Below are positions 17,759 to 26,589 of a stretch of 64,000 nt of DNA, piece after piece (the first letter of the stretch is position 1; each line of letters opens with the position of its first letter). The stretch comes from Pirellulaceae bacterium. GTDB lineage: Bacteria > Planctomycetota > Planctomycetia > Pirellulales > Pirellulaceae. The stretch covers positions 1 through 64,000 of the forward strand of contig JAKVBZ010000011.1 of the NCBI GenBank assembly GCA_022448645.1, in the 5' to 3' direction. The notes below the pieces were generated by a model. The model was given only the letters and a program-made list of their open reading frames with translations. It made no database searches and had not been told where the DNA came from. The position numbers and the translations under genes were made by a program.

Positions 17759-18118
17759 ATGGCGATTTCTCAGGGACTTGGTCACATAATAACGATGGGG
17801 CGAAGCATCGTCTTAGTCCTGATCATCACCAGCGCGATGCCTCACGCCAATCTCCTGGCAGAACCACCAAATACATTGTTGGTGGCGAGGAATCGGCCAA
17901 CGTTGGGCGATCAGCTAAAGAATGGTTTGCGGGCCACGCGTCCCTACGAAATCGCCTACCTCGATCGGGTAGTGGCCTTGGTAGAAAACGGTGACCTTCC
18001 GCTGGCGCTCGTGCAAAGCACGTTTCAATGGGCCCGTCGGCGGAATCCGCCCTATCCATTTCCCTATTTTCAGTTCGCGCTCCGCTTGCGAGCCGAGAAG
18101 ATTGGGGTGACCATCTAA
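17759..18118 (+). CDS. Small exported protein of unknown function
   Basis: 119 residues, or 107 if the ATG at 17795 is the true start. That ATG begins a neat signal peptide (MGRSIVLVLIITSAMPHANLLA) with a likely cut after LLA. The mature part is basic, with RATRPYEIAYLDRVVALVENG, FQWARRR and PYPFPYFQFALRLRAEK. I recall planctomycete hypothetical proteins with this 'WAR..PYPFPYF..AL..RA' pattern but know no function. It is convergent with dihydroorotase and has no operon partner. It is likely a real gene because of its signal peptide and conserved-looking C-terminus. Confidence 0.6.
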   Translation: MAISQGLGHIITMGRSIVLVLIITSAMPHANLLAEPPNTLLVARNRPTLGDQLKNGLRATRPYEIAYLDRVVALVENGDLPLALVQSTFQWARRRNPPYPFPYFQFALRLRAEKIGVTI

Positions 18119-18188
18119 AATGCATGCTGGTTGTGTACGTTGGTACCTACTGTCCACACCGCGATAGCGATTTTCAGTACCAGGCTAT

Positions 18189-18253
18189 TGCCCATAGACG
18201 GTAGCTGCCCATAGACGGTAGCTGCCCATAGACGGTAGCCCACATAGACGGGA
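18189..18253. repeat. Short tandem repeat, 17-bp unit x3 plus degenerate copy
   Basis: Three perfect copies of TGCCCATAGACGGTAGC (18189-18205, 18206-18222, 18223-18239) are followed by a degenerate CCACATAGACGG at about 18240-18251. It sits between convergent gene ends, just past the dihydroorotase stop. Copy number could vary between strains. No function is evident. Confidence 0.9.
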
Positions 18254-18262
18254 CCGAGCAGA

Positions 18263-19600
18263 TCATTCTTTTTCTTCTTCGGCCCAGTAGCCTCCGCGTT
18301 CATGGTCGAAGACCACTTCAATTCCTCTGCGTTCTTCGTTGAATTCTCCATCGCGAAAAACTTCGTGACCCACTACCCACGTGCGCACGGGCCAACCGGT
18401 CAGTTCGGTACCATGCCAAGCACTCCAGCGGCATTTGGTCACCTGATGAGCGTTTTCAATCCGTGCCGTTTTGTTCATGTCTACCAACACCAGATCCGCA
18501 TCGTATCCCACTTTAATCATGCCTTTGTCGACGATGTCCCACACTCGCGCAGGAGCTTCACACATCCAACGGACCACTTGCTCTAAGGTGCAACGCTCCT
18601 TATTGACTTCATTGAGCATCAACGCCAGTGTGTTTTCGACCAGCGGCATCCCCGAAGGAGAGTCAGGGTATTTCTGACATTTTTCTTGCCAAGTGTGAGG
18701 CGCGTGGTCACTGGCAATCACCTGAATGTTTTCATTTAACAAAGCTTGCCAAAGTTGCTCGTTGTCGTCGGCTGTCTTGAGTGACGGATTTACTTGTGCG
18801 AGTGTCCCCAGATTCTCGTAACTGCTATTGTTGAATAATAAGTGTTGGGGGCAAACTTCGGCGGTAAGTATATGGCGGTAATCGGCCAATAACGCTGCCT
18901 CTGCCGCCGTCGTCACGTGAAGCACATGAAAGCGATGGTCGTATTGCAGGGCAAGATTAATGGCCTGGCGGGTCGCAGTGATTGCCGCCTGTTCGTCTCG
19001 TATCTCCGAGTGCTTGGCAACGTTGTTGGTACGGCCAATACGGCGCGCATTGTTTCGGATAGTTTCTTCGTCTTCGCAGTGGGCGGTGATCGGCAAGCTT
19101 GTCTCAGCAAATATTTGCTCAAGGACATCAGGTTTTTCCACCAATAGATCACCTGTGCTGGATCCCATGAAAATCTTGATGCCCGGTGTACGCTTGGCTG
19201 TTTTTAAATCGTCAATGTTGTCATTGGTTGCACCGATATAAAAACCGTAGTTGACGAGTGACCGTTGAGCCCCCAAGTCGAGCTTCTGTTCTAGCAACTC
19301 CTGATTGATGGTTGCAGGATTCGTATTTGGCATCTCTAAAAATGTCGTCACGCCCCCCTTCGCACAAGCTCGGCTGCCCGTGACGATATCTTCCTTATGC
19401 GTCATCCCCGGTTCGCGAAAATGGACCTGATCGTCGATCACTCCGGGAAGCAGGTGCATGCCCGTGGCATATACGGTTTCGTCCGCTTTGATTTGCTTGG
19501 CCGGATCGATGTCTGCAATCTGGCTTCCCTCAATAATCACTGAAGTTTGGGAGGGCCCCTCTGGCAACATGACAGTCGCGTTTTTGATCAGAGTCTTCAT
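18263..19600 (-). CDS. pyrC: Dihydroorotase
   Basis: 445-residue zinc amidohydrolase for the third step of pyrimidine synthesis, carbamoyl aspartate to dihydroorotate. The metal motif region reads [18 protein letters not shown] (H60, R62). The first His of the usual HxH is Gln (Q58), as I recall for the dihydroorotase type of Bacteroidetes and relatives. Further signatures are [14 protein letters not shown] (substrate Asn), [15 protein letters not shown] (metal His) and [14 protein letters not shown] (catalytic Asp, D-H-A-P-H). The ATG at 19600 has AGGAG 5 bases upstream. Further-upstream in-frame starts would add about 106 unconserved residues. No other pyr gene is adjacent. Confidence 0.9.
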   Translation of the reverse strand: MKTLIKNATVMLPEGPSQTSVIIEGSQIADIDPAKQIKADETVYATGMHLLPGVIDDQVHFREPGMTHKEDIVTGSRACAKGGVTTFLEMPNTNPATINQELLEQKLDLGAQRSLVNYGFYIGATNDNIDDLKTAKRTPGIKIFMGSSTGDLLVEKPDVLEQIFAETSLPITAHCEDEETIRNNARRIGRTNNVAKHSEIRDEQAAITATRQAINLALQYDHRFHVLHVTTAAEAALLADYRHILTAEVCPQHLLFNNSSYENLGTLAQVNPSLKTADDNEQLWQALLNENIQVIASDHAPHTWQEKCQKYPDSPSGMPLVENTLALMLNEVNKERCTLEQVVRWMCEAPARVWDIVDKGMIKVGYDADLVLVDMNKTARIENAHQVTKCRWSAWHGTELTGWPVRTWVVGHEVFRDGEFNEERRGIEVVFDHERGGYWAEEEKE

Positions 19601-19935
19601 CATTTCTCCTGGTACGATAAGCAGAATCCGACATTGTAGTGAACCTGGCCCGCCCGCAATAGGCGGCCCACGCAAATGTCCTCTTTTCCCAGGAAACTCG
19701 TCGCGATTTCTACTGCTCTCACTCCGATACGCGTTGAAGGGAAACGAAAAGAACCATTCCTTGGTGGGACCATCGTCCTGTGGGAGCTGGGGCAACTCAC
19801 ACCCCAGCCTTCCCGCTTGAAAAACGTCAGCCAAAATCGTTTGTATGGTTTTGTGTAAGGGCTTGACCTGGCATGGACCTTCCCCACAACATGAGTGCAT
19901 CCAAGCGGATCTGACCATTTCAGGAGTCGACGCGA
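19601..19935. other. Divergent intergenic region (dihydroorotase / CPBP protein)
   Basis: No gene is supported, although the - strand frame upstream of pyrC stays open without resembling a protein. It must hold two divergent promoters. A hairpin GCTGGGG (19786-19792) / ACCCCAGC (19801-19808) with an 8-base loop is visible. It could act as a leader element of pyrC on the - strand, but no known attenuator was recognised. Confidence 0.35.
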
Positions 19936-20688
19936 GTGGACCACCGACGCGATAACCTGCCGCAACCCCTGAAACACGACTCTGATCACGTAACCGGACG
20001 CCGGTGGGGAGGTGTGATATGGGCCATCATGTTTCCCTCCCTATTGACGGCTGTCTATTTTATCCTCTTGGCCGGATCGCCTTCCGGTTGGCAGCAGGCT
20101 GTTTTTGTTGTCGGTAAAGTCGTGCAGTTCGCATTTCCTTTGATCTGGGTTGCCTGGGTGCTCTCCGATCCGTTGAAGGCTAGAACCAACGGTCGCCAAT
20201 ACTGGACCCCCTCGGTGACGTTCGGTCTGACCGTCCTGTTGGTTATGCTAGGATTGGCTCACTGGTGGCTGATCCCATTTGGCAGCTTGGAAAACACTGC
20301 AGATATGGTCCGTCAAAAAATTGAGAACTTGGGAATCAATTCAATCTGGCGATACGCTGCAGTCGGAGTGTTCTACGTAGCTTGCCATTCTTTCCTGGAA
20401 GAATATTACTGGCGGTGGTTCGTTTTTGGACAACTGTGCCGCCTCATCAAAACACCACCGGCTATCGTCATCAGTAGCCTGGGTTTTATGGCTCATCATG
20501 TCATCCTGCTGGCTGTCTACTTTGGGTGGAATAACCCTCTGACCTACCTTTTGTCGTTTTGTGTCGCTTTTGGCGGTGCCGTCTGGGCGTGGCTGTTCCT
20601 CCAAAGTAGGTCTCTTCTAGGTGTATGGATGAGCCACGCCTTGGTGGATGCCGGAATTTTTATTTTAGGCTACCAATTAGCCATGTAA
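19936..20688 (+). CDS. CPBP-family intramembrane metalloprotease-like protein
   Basis: 250 residues with about seven or eight membrane segments. It carries the CPBP (Abi, Rce1-like) motifs. These are EEYYWRW at about residue 154 (EExxxR), MAHHVILL about 30 residues later, and [14 protein letters not shown] near the C-terminus. Rce1-type proteases cleave prenylated proteins, while many bacterial CPBP proteins have unknown roles (bacteriocin immunity, protein anchoring). The start is a GTG at 19936, and an ATG near 20029 would remove the hydrophilic N-terminus. A second CPBP gene lies 1 kb downstream on the opposite strand, with different sequence, so a recent duplication is unlikely. Confidence 0.75.
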   Translation: MDHRRDNLPQPLKHDSDHVTGRRWGGVIWAIMFPSLLTAVYFILLAGSPSGWQQAVFVVGKVVQFAFPLIWVAWVLSDPLKARTNGRQYWTPSVTFGLTVLLVMLGLAHWWLIPFGSLENTADMVRQKIENLGINSIWRYAAVGVFYVACHSFLEEYYWRWFVFGQLCRLIKTPPAIVISSLGFMAHHVILLAVYFGWNNPLTYLLSFCVAFGGAVWAWLFLQSRSLLGVWMSHALVDAGIFILGYQLAM

Positions 20689-21160
20689 ATCATCAGATTG
20701 CCGTCAAACCTTGACATATCCTGGCTTTCCGACGAGATATCATGGTTTCAGAAATTTGTAAATTGTTTAATATTTTTTGTGGGTTTGGCACAGCAGATAG
20801 CTGAGATAGTGCTATGTGCTTTTCTCTGTTTTTCGACCGAACCGAGCACGAGAAAATGCCGATCTAACTTTCCGGAAAAAGATTACTTGACGCAAACGCA
20901 CCAAATACAATACTAGAAACAAGACATTCAAACTTTTCGGTCATCATTCCGGCTGAGGGACCTAAAAATTAGCGTTGGCTTGAGTCATCAGAGACCGTGC
21001 TCAGCACGTCCGACTCTCGTCAGTCTCGCAGCGACTACCTCACGTCGCAATCGACCTAAGGTTTGAAAGTTATGAGGCTGCGGCAACTTGGTTTTCCAAG
21101 TGGCTGACAGCCTTTTTTTATGGCTTTCTTTTTTTATGGCTTTTTTGTGCCGACATTACC
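20689..21160. other. Gene-free stretch holding a possible small RNA transcript
   Basis: No convincing protein gene in 470 bp. A promoter-like pair TTGACG (20887-20892) and TACTAG (20911-20916) with 18-base spacing lies upstream of a hairpin-rich segment, including GTGCTCAGCAC, that ends at a clear intrinsic terminator at 21076-21119. A transcript from about 20923 would be roughly 190-200 nt. No known RNA family was recognised. The terminator could instead serve read-through from the CPBP gene, whose stop is 390 bp upstream. Confidence 0.35.
21076..21119 (+). terminator. Intrinsic (rho-independent) terminator on the + strand
   Basis: GGCTG, internal loop, ACTTGG-TTTT-CCAAGT, internal loop, CAGCC, then seven T residues (21113-21119). 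The upper 6-bp stem is perfect and the base is closed by five pairs. A second run, TTTTTTTATGGCTT, repeats directly after it. The T-tract orientation means termination of + strand transcription. It is followed by the end of a - strand pseudogene. Confidence 0.7.
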
Positions 21161-21513
21161 GGGTTTGCGTAGCAGACGCAAAGCCACCTCCAGAGAGGTA
21201 ACAAGATCTAAGGCATTGTGGTGTAAGATCGACCTCATCAGCCAGGCGCCGCCGGTGCGTACGAAATCATGATAAGCCACAGAGGAATTTCTCGTCCTGG
21301 AATGGCTCCTACGCGATTCCGGCCACAGAGATAGCGTTCCAGTGTTTGCAGTTTGCAGTTGGGAAGTCTACCCTTCCACGTGTGGCGAGCGTGATGAAGT
21401 AGATCACAATGTGTCGTCGGAAAATCGGTCATCTCCACATAGTGCAACTTCCACCGATCGTGCACGACCGGCCAGTCAAAACACTTTCCATGGAATGTGA
21501 CTGCGTTTTTGAT
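21161..21513 (-). pseudogene. Frameshifted, 5'-truncated YprB-like RNase H-fold nuclease
   Basis: On the - strand the sequence reads, from 21513, VTFHGKCFDWPVVHDRWKL, then HCDLLHHARHTWKGRLPNC, KLQTLERYLCG, GAIPGREIP. This is the core of the YprB-type ribonuclease H-like (DEDD-type) exonuclease family, normally VTFNGKSFDWP...HCDLLH...LQTLE...DIPG. Near 21278 the frame shifts, and the next frame continues the family with AYHDFVRTGG, SILHHNALDLVTSLEVALRLL. The N-terminal catalytic part (normally D-x-E-T) is missing, with a stop in frame just upstream. The gene is therefore dead: truncated at its 5' end and frameshifted. It lies between two CPBP genes in an AT-rich decayed stretch. Confidence 0.8.
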
Positions 21514-21653
21514 TGTCCCAGCTGTGTGGGGCTACCGAATTTGCGTCTAGCTATTCACAGCGATCTAGATTTGATGCGAGGACTATCCGCTGCCTGACAA
21601 ATGAGCGACAGAGCGTTTACTGGAGTTGTTCTGCGGCGAATTATCTGCTGGTA

Positions 21654-22541
21654 TCACCACAGTTCCCAGTGTCCCGTCTTGAGGACGTAGATTCCCAACA
21701 GCAGATTCGTGACCGCGTGTGCCATCACGCAATCCCAGATGTTGCGAGTTTTGAGCATCAACCAGGTTACCATCGAGAACCAGGCGACCGCTGCCAATAT
21801 TTCGGCCGGATGCGTCAAGACACCGTAGACGGTGCCTGCAATGATCGCATTACGTGTGGCATGACCGAATGGGACTTTTTCCCAATGCATTTCGTCCGTC
21901 ACGAATCTCATTAGAAAACCACGCAAGAAGAATTCTTCTATGATCGGCACAATGATGGCCAAACCGGTGAAGCGGACAGCCAGAAAACCAATCAGTAGGG
22001 GCATGTCGTTTTGAAAGGCATCCAGGGGATTGTAGGCAGATCGCTCGCCCAGGCCGAGAAATCTTCCCAAGCCGATGGGCATCAACGCCTTTTCTTCCAG
22101 GCCAAGCTGGCACAGGCCCACCCAAACGACGACTCCAACAGCACCTACGACGATACCCCAAAGGCTGATTCGTATCGGGAAGAATCGCTGATACCCTCGC
22201 CAGAAAACCAGCATGATTGCCACAACCAAAGCAATACGCACAGCATACATGACGGGGTAAACTCGGTCTCCCACGCGCATGTCACCGAACCAACGCCAGC
22301 GGAGCTGGTCTTTGTCAGGGGCAACATTGTTGCTGTCGACACCTTCCTCCACGATTTCAGCAGCCGGGAGGGTGTCAAATCGAGACTGGATGGGGCTCGG
22401 AAGCAGGCTGCCTGACAGCATATACGCTACAAATGGTAAAATAAAAACAGCCCAGGGGTATTTCTCGTTTAAGGAGAAGTGCGAGCTTTCTGCCTTGTTA
22501 GCGGGAGATGCTAGATTGTCAGGGTTTGATTTAGGCGACAT
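21654..22541 (-). CDS. CPBP-family intramembrane metalloprotease-like protein
   Basis: 295 residues with a polar N-terminus and about seven membrane helices. Motifs are IIEEFFLRGFLMRFV at about 210 (EExxxR of the CPBP family), TRNAIIAGTVYGVLTHP about 20 residues later, and DCVMAHAVTNLLLG near the end. Exosortase-associated CPBP proteins (PEP-CTERM context) have a similar size, but no exosortase gene is nearby. The gene is divergent from fusA, and the 226 bp between them carries both promoters. Function remains open, with membrane protein processing the family expectation. Confidence 0.75.
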   Translation of the reverse strand: MSPKSNPDNLASPANKAESSHFSLNEKYPWAVFILPFVAYMLSGSLLPSPIQSRFDTLPAAEIVEEGVDSNNVAPDKDQLRWRWFGDMRVGDRVYPVMYAVRIALVVAIMLVFWRGYQRFFPIRISLWGIVVGAVGVVVWVGLCQLGLEEKALMPIGLGRFLGLGERSAYNPLDAFQNDMPLLIGFLAVRFTGLAIIVPIIEEFFLRGFLMRFVTDEMHWEKVPFGHATRNAIIAGTVYGVLTHPAEILAAVAWFSMVTWLMLKTRNIWDCVMAHAVTNLLLGIYVLKTGHWELW

Positions 22542-22767
22542 CTTTAGTGACTTTCTGGTAGTCGTTTGATGGGTCGGCGATTACTATTGTCGAATATATG
22601 GCTCAACTGTTATTTTCTCGGCGCCTAAATGGACTATGATCACAGTATTATATTAATTAGACAGTGACGTTTGACGGGATCCCCCATTTTTTCACCTGTG
22701 GACTGGTGGGATGGGACATTCGGGCCAGGGGATGGCGTTTCCTGCATGTGCTTTCTGAATCGCAACG

Positions 22768-24858
22768 ATGAATCCAGCTAAAATCCGCAACCTAGGTGTA
22801 TCTGCCCACATCGACTCGGGTAAAACGACGCTCAGCGAACGAATCCTGTTCTATACGGGGCGTATCCATAAAATGGAGGAGGTCCATGGTGATGGCGCCG
22901 GCGCCACCATGGACCACATGGCGCTGGAAAAGGAACGCGGGATCACCATCACTAGCGCCGCCACCAGCGTCCGATGGCAGGGCCACGACGTCAATCTGAT
23001 CGACACGCCGGGGCACGTGGACTTTACGGTAGAAGTCGAACGAAGTTTGCGCGTTCTTGACGGAGCGGTTTTGGTTCTCTGTTCCGTCGGAGGCGTGCAG
23101 GCTCAATCGATCACTGTTGATCGACAGATGAAGCGGTACCACATACCTCGTCTGGCGTTGGTAAACAAAATGGACCGTACCGGTGCCGACCCGATAAAAG
23201 TTTGTCAGCAAGTGAAAGAGAAACTCGACTGTGATGCGTTCCTAGTTCAGTTGCCGATTGGTAAGGAAGATCAGTTTGAGGGTGTGATCGATTTAATCGA
23301 AAACCAGGCTCTGTATTTTGACGGTAACAACGGCGAAACTGTGAGGGCAGAGGCGATTCCCGAGGAGATGGCCGAAGAAGCAGAGGTGGCGCGGCAGCAA
23401 ATGTTTGAGTCGTTGTCGATGTATAGCGATGAACTAATGGAACTGTTGTTGTCCGAGGAAGATGTACCAGTTGCTTTGGTCCACGACGTCATGCGTGCTG
23501 CCGTCCAGCAACTTGACGTGACCCCCGTCTATGTAGCATCGGCGTTAAAGAATAAAGGGATTCAACCGTTGCTCGATGCTGCCGTGCGCTATTTGCCGTC
23601 GCCGGCAGAACGGACGATGAAAGCGTCCAAGTATGACGATCCCGAAGAGCAGGTCACGTTGTGTTGCGAAGAGGATAAGCCTTTGGTCTGCATGGCTTTT
23701 AAGATCGTTGATGACCCTTATGGCCAGTTGACATTTATCCGTATCTATCAGGGAAAGATGCAAAAGGGTGAAACTTACTTTAATCAGCGGACTGGCCGTA
23801 AAGATCGCATCAGTCGCATGGTTCGCATGCACGCTGATCGGCGAGAAGAAACCGACAGTGCGTCAGCAGGCGATATTATTGCTGTGATGGGAATCGATGC
23901 TGCCAGCGGAGATACATATGCCGAGGCACCCAAGACATGCACGCTGGAAAACATGTTCGTGCCTGAGCCAGTGATACAAATTGCCGTACAGCCGCTTCAA
24001 CGAGGTGATGGTGACCGATTGGCGAAAGCACTTTCGCGTTTCCGCAAAGAAGATCCAACGTTTCGCGTGTCTCACGATGCCGAGACGGGAGACACTCTGC
24101 TAGCCGGCATGGGCGAACTGCACTTGGAAATCTATGTGGAACGCATTCGACGAGAATTTCAAGTGGAAGTTGAAGTGGGGCCACCGTCTGTCAGCTATCG
24201 TGAAGCTCCAACAAAAGCTGTTGAGTTTAACTACAAGTACAAAAAACAAACGGGCGGTTCGGGGCAGTACGCGCACATGGTCGGGAAATTTGATCCGCTC
24301 GACGACGATGTCGACGAAGTGTTTTTATTCGAAGAAAAAATCGTGGGTGGCCGTATTCCAAAGGAATACATACCGTCGATTGAAAAGGGTTTTCGAGCTT
24401 CGCTGGCGAAAGGTCCCTTAGGGAAATTTCCGATCGTTGGAGTGCGAGCATTTGTCAATGACGGCTCCTACCACGATGTCGATAGTTCTGATATGGCGTT
24501 TCAAACGGCTGCCAGAAATTGTTTTCGAGAAACCTTCTTGCGTATGAAACCGGTCCTGTTGGAACCCATCATGCGAGTGGAAGTGGAATGTCCTGTCAAT
24601 TTTCAGGGGCCGGTTACGGGTGACTTGACGTCCCGCCGTGGCATTGTCATGTCGACCGAATACAACGGCAATGATAGCGTGATCTTGTCAGAAGTACCGC
24701 TGGCGGAGACCTTTGGTTATTCGACCGACTTGCGCAGCATGACCCAAGGCCAAGGTACCTTTACGATGGAATTCGGCAAGTATCGACGAGTTCCTTCCAG
24801 TATTCAGGAAGAGGTTCTCGAACAGCGGAAAAAGGCAGAAGCAGTGGGCGCTGGTTGA
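22768..24858 (+). CDS. fusA: Elongation factor G, spdEFG1/mitochondrial EF-G1-like
   Basis: 696-residue translocation GTPase. G1 is AHIDSGKTT (14-22), G2 region KERGITITSAATS, G3 DTPGHVDFT, G4 NKMD, followed by domains II-V to SSIQEEVLEQRKKAEA. Several stretches match mitochondrial EF-G1 better than Escherichia coli FusA: YTGRIHKMEEVHG, VLVLCSVGGVQAQSITVDRQMKRY, and a Met-Asp substitution style after GAT. The spdEFG group (spirochaetes, planctomycetes, delta-proteobacteria) is known to include mtEFG1-like translocases alongside a mtEFG2-like recycling factor. No rpsL/rpsG/tuf genes are adjacent, unlike the canonical str operon. A CDP-alcohol phosphotransferase begins one base after the stop. 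Confidence 0.9.
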   Translation: MNPAKIRNLGVSAHIDSGKTTLSERILFYTGRIHKMEEVHGDGAGATMDHMALEKERGITITSAATSVRWQGHDVNLIDTPGHVDFTVEVERSLRVLDGAVLVLCSVGGVQAQSITVDRQMKRYHIPRLALVNKMDRTGADPIKVCQQVKEKLDCDAFLVQLPIGKEDQFEGVIDLIENQALYFDGNNGETVRAEAIPEEMAEEAEVARQQMFESLSMYSDELMELLLSEEDVPVALVHDVMRAAVQQLDVTPVYVASALKNKGIQPLLDAAVRYLPSPAERTMKASKYDDPEEQVTLCCEEDKPLVCMAFKIVDDPYGQLTFIRIYQGKMQKGETYFNQRTGRKDRISRMVRMHADRREETDSASAGDIIAVMGIDAASGDTYAEAPKTCTLENMFVPEPVIQIAVQPLQRGDGDRLAKALSRFRKEDPTFRVSHDAETGDTLLAGMGELHLEIYVERIRREFQVEVEVGPPSVSYREAPTKAVEFNYKYKKQTGGSGQYAHMVGKFDPLDDDVDEVFLFEEKIVGGRIPKEYIPSIEKGFRASLAKGPLGKFPIVGVRAFVNDGSYHDVDSSDMAFQTAARNCFRETFLRMKPVLLEPIMRVEVECPVNFQGPVTGDLTSRRGIVMSTEYNGNDSVILSEVPLAETFGYSTDLRSMTQGQGTFTMEFGKYRRVPSSIQEEVLEQRKKAEAVGAG

Positions 24859-24859
24859 G

Positions 24860-25549
24860 ATGGCCAAACGTATCTCCCATAGTTGGCTGGATCCATGGTT
24901 GGGACCACCACTGAAAAGCTTGTACCACGTTTTACCAATCCCACGCCGCTTTCCGCCAGAAGGCATTGTCGCTGTCGGTCATCTATTGGCTGTTCTGGGA
25001 GCGGTGGGAATGGCATTTTCTACCAACCATTGGTGGGGTGGCTTGCTGGTAGCCCTGGGAGTCATGGGAAATCACACAGCCGATTGTCTCGATGGAACCC
25101 ATGCCCGAAGTACCGGACAGTGTCGCAATGGCGGAGAATTACTCGACCATTTCACAGATCCACTTAGTTTTGCTTATTGGCTGTTAGGCCTTGCTGTGTC
25201 TTGTGGCCGCCCTTACTGGGGGGTGGTCGCGGTGATTTGCCTGTACGCGACAGCCGTGTTGACCAACATCAAAGCGAAACTGATTGGTGAATTCACTTTG
25301 GCACGATTTGGACCCACAGAATTTAAAGTACTCTTGTCTGTGTATGGCTTGCTGATGGCCGCTGTATGCATGGCCGGCGGTAGCTCGGTTATCGCACAGA
25401 ATTGGGCCACGCGTTTCTTCGCCGCCTTGATTGTGATCGGGATCCTACAGCTTGTGGTCAATCTGTGGTTGGCCGTACGTGACGTCAACCAATTGGGGGC
25501 AGCACCAGACGAATCGGAATGGGTGACGTCCGACGATTGCCAGGGCTAA
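24860..25549 (+). CDS. CDP-alcohol phosphatidyltransferase, resembling eukaryotic ethanolamine/choline phosphotransferases
   Basis: 229 residues with about six membrane helices. The full catalytic signature is present: D75-x2-D78-G-x2-A82-R83-x8-G92-x3-D96-x3-D100. Such enzymes transfer a phospho-alcohol from a CDP-alcohol to a second alcohol, making phospholipids or inositol/archaetidyl lipids at the cytoplasmic membrane. The end of the motif, GGELLDHFTD, recalls the GELFDHG of eukaryotic CPT/EPT-type phosphotransferases more than bacterial PgsA or PssA. The protein is shorter than eukaryotic EPT (about 390 residues). ATG follows the fusA TGA by one base, so the genes are almost certainly co-transcribed. 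The alcohol substrate is unknown. Confidence 0.8.
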   Translation: MAKRISHSWLDPWLGPPLKSLYHVLPIPRRFPPEGIVAVGHLLAVLGAVGMAFSTNHWWGGLLVALGVMGNHTADCLDGTHARSTGQCRNGGELLDHFTDPLSFAYWLLGLAVSCGRPYWGVVAVICLYATAVLTNIKAKLIGEFTLARFGPTEFKVLLSVYGLLMAAVCMAGGSSVIAQNWATRFFAALIVIGILQLVVNLWLAVRDVNQLGAAPDESEWVTSDDCQG

Positions 25550-25614
25550 CCCGGGATGTCGTGCTTCTATTCTTGAGCAAAACTGCGTGAGTGCAACTTC
25601 AAGGCTGGTGCTGT

Positions 25615-26292
25615 TCACATGCGCTGGCGACATTCATCCAGAATCTCGGCCGTGCGGCTGGCACCAATGCGGCTCACACCGATGGCTCGCATCTCGAGTA
25701 CCGTGTCGAAACTGCGGATTCCCCCCGAAGCCTTCACTTGTATCGAATCAGGGGTATGTTCAACCATCAGTCGCAGGTCTTCCAGGTCGGCTCCGCTTGT
25801 GCCAAAACCTGTGGAAGTCTTTACCCAGTCAGCATGCAGCTCAGTACAGATTTCGCAGAGTGTTATCTTTTGTTCACGGTTCAAGTAACAGGTCTCAAAG
25901 ATGACTTTGACTTTTTGTCCGGCGTCGTGGGCTATGTCGACAACGGCTTGAATGTCCCGACGCACGTAATCCCACTCACCGCTCACGACTTGACTAATGT
26001 TGACTACGGTGTCGAGCTCACGGCAACCGTCACGGATCGCCTGTTGCGCCTCGGTCTGTTTCGTCGAGATGGCATTGCTGCCGTGAGGGAAACCGATCAC
26101 GGTACTCGGCATGACCGAGCTCGGTTTGAGTATCTCGGTACAGCGTCTTAGATAATAGGGCAGGATACAGACGCTGGCCACTTGATAGTCGGCAGCCAGC
26201 TGACATCCGGCTTCCAGTTGTTCCGACGTGAGTTGAGGGGTTAGTAAAGCGTGATCGATCATCGAAGCAATCTCGGCATAGGAATACTTCAT
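25615..26292 (-). CDS. deoC: Deoxyribose-phosphate aldolase
   Basis: 225-residue class I aldolase that splits 2-deoxyribose-5-phosphate into glyceraldehyde-3-phosphate and acetaldehyde in deoxynucleoside catabolism. Visible landmarks are IDHALLTPQ at the start, the catalytic region ELDTVVNISQVVSG, KVIFETCYL, the Schiff-base lysine in DWVKTSTGFG, and IQVKASGGIRS. The ATG at 26292 begins the conserved sequence. A longer frame to 26334 adds 14 unrelated residues. It is convergent with the CDP-alcohol phosphotransferase and has no deoA/B/D neighbour. Confidence 0.92.
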   Translation of the reverse strand: MKYSYAEIASMIDHALLTPQLTSEQLEAGCQLAADYQVASVCILPYYLRRCTEILKPSSVMPSTVIGFPHGSNAISTKQTEAQQAIRDGCRELDTVVNISQVVSGEWDYVRRDIQAVVDIAHDAGQKVKVIFETCYLNREQKITLCEICTELHADWVKTSTGFGTSGADLEDLRLMVEHTPDSIQVKASGGIRSFDTVLEMRAIGVSRIGASRTAEILDECRQRM

Positions 26293-26524
26293 GATCCAGT
26301 TCCAGTTGAGGGTGAGCGAATGTGCAGTTTCCAAGACACGCGGCGAACTTTAGTTAACCGCGACGCGTAATATGTGGAAGCGTATGACTCCTGACAATGG
26401 GGCTATACGTCTTCTGGTCTTGTGTTGGAGAGCTTTTGACACGTATTTTTCTCATCAATGCAAGATTTTCTAGGGTCCGGCAACTGAAGTATTGGGGCCG
26501 GAACACAGTCTGTACAGAAAAGAT

Positions 26525-26554
26525 TCCGGCGACCACTGATTCTCGTTCGCCGGA
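26525..26554 (+). promoter_or_regulatory. 5'-leader hairpin upstream of the Deg protease gene
   Basis: Perfect 8-bp inverted repeat TCCGGCGA (26525-26532) / TCGCCGGA (26547-26554) with a 14-base loop. It lies about 20 bases before the ribosome site (AAAAGGAG, 26575-26582) and 35 bases before the ATG at 26590. A TTGACA at 26436-26441 is a possible -35 element, although no good -10 follows. The hairpin could be an operator or an mRNA structure. Function is not shown. Confidence 0.4.
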
Positions 26555-26589
26555 TGCCTGCCGAACATTGCAAGAAAAGGAGAAAAACT

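Noticed and set aside
19603..19918. N-terminal extension of dihydroorotase by about 106 residues
   Set aside because: The extension has no conserved pattern, and the ATG at 19600 has AGGAG at ideal spacing.
20698..20916. 72-codon + strand open frame after the CPBP gene
   Set aside because: Starts at a weak codon, contains a hydrophobic patch only, and no homology could be recognised. It is also in a decayed zone.
20920..21120. 6S RNA or other known structured RNA in the transcript candidate
   Set aside because: The closing helix of 6S RNA could not be formed with the ends, since the 3' end folds into its own terminator. No conserved motifs of known riboswitches were found.
21162..21199. Two hairpins (GGTTTGCGT.../ACGCAAAGCC and ACCTC-CAGA-GAGGT) considered as a terminator or riboswitch
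   Set aside because: They lie inside the YprB-like pseudogene coding remnant, so they are explained as relic coding sequence. They also lack a T-tract.
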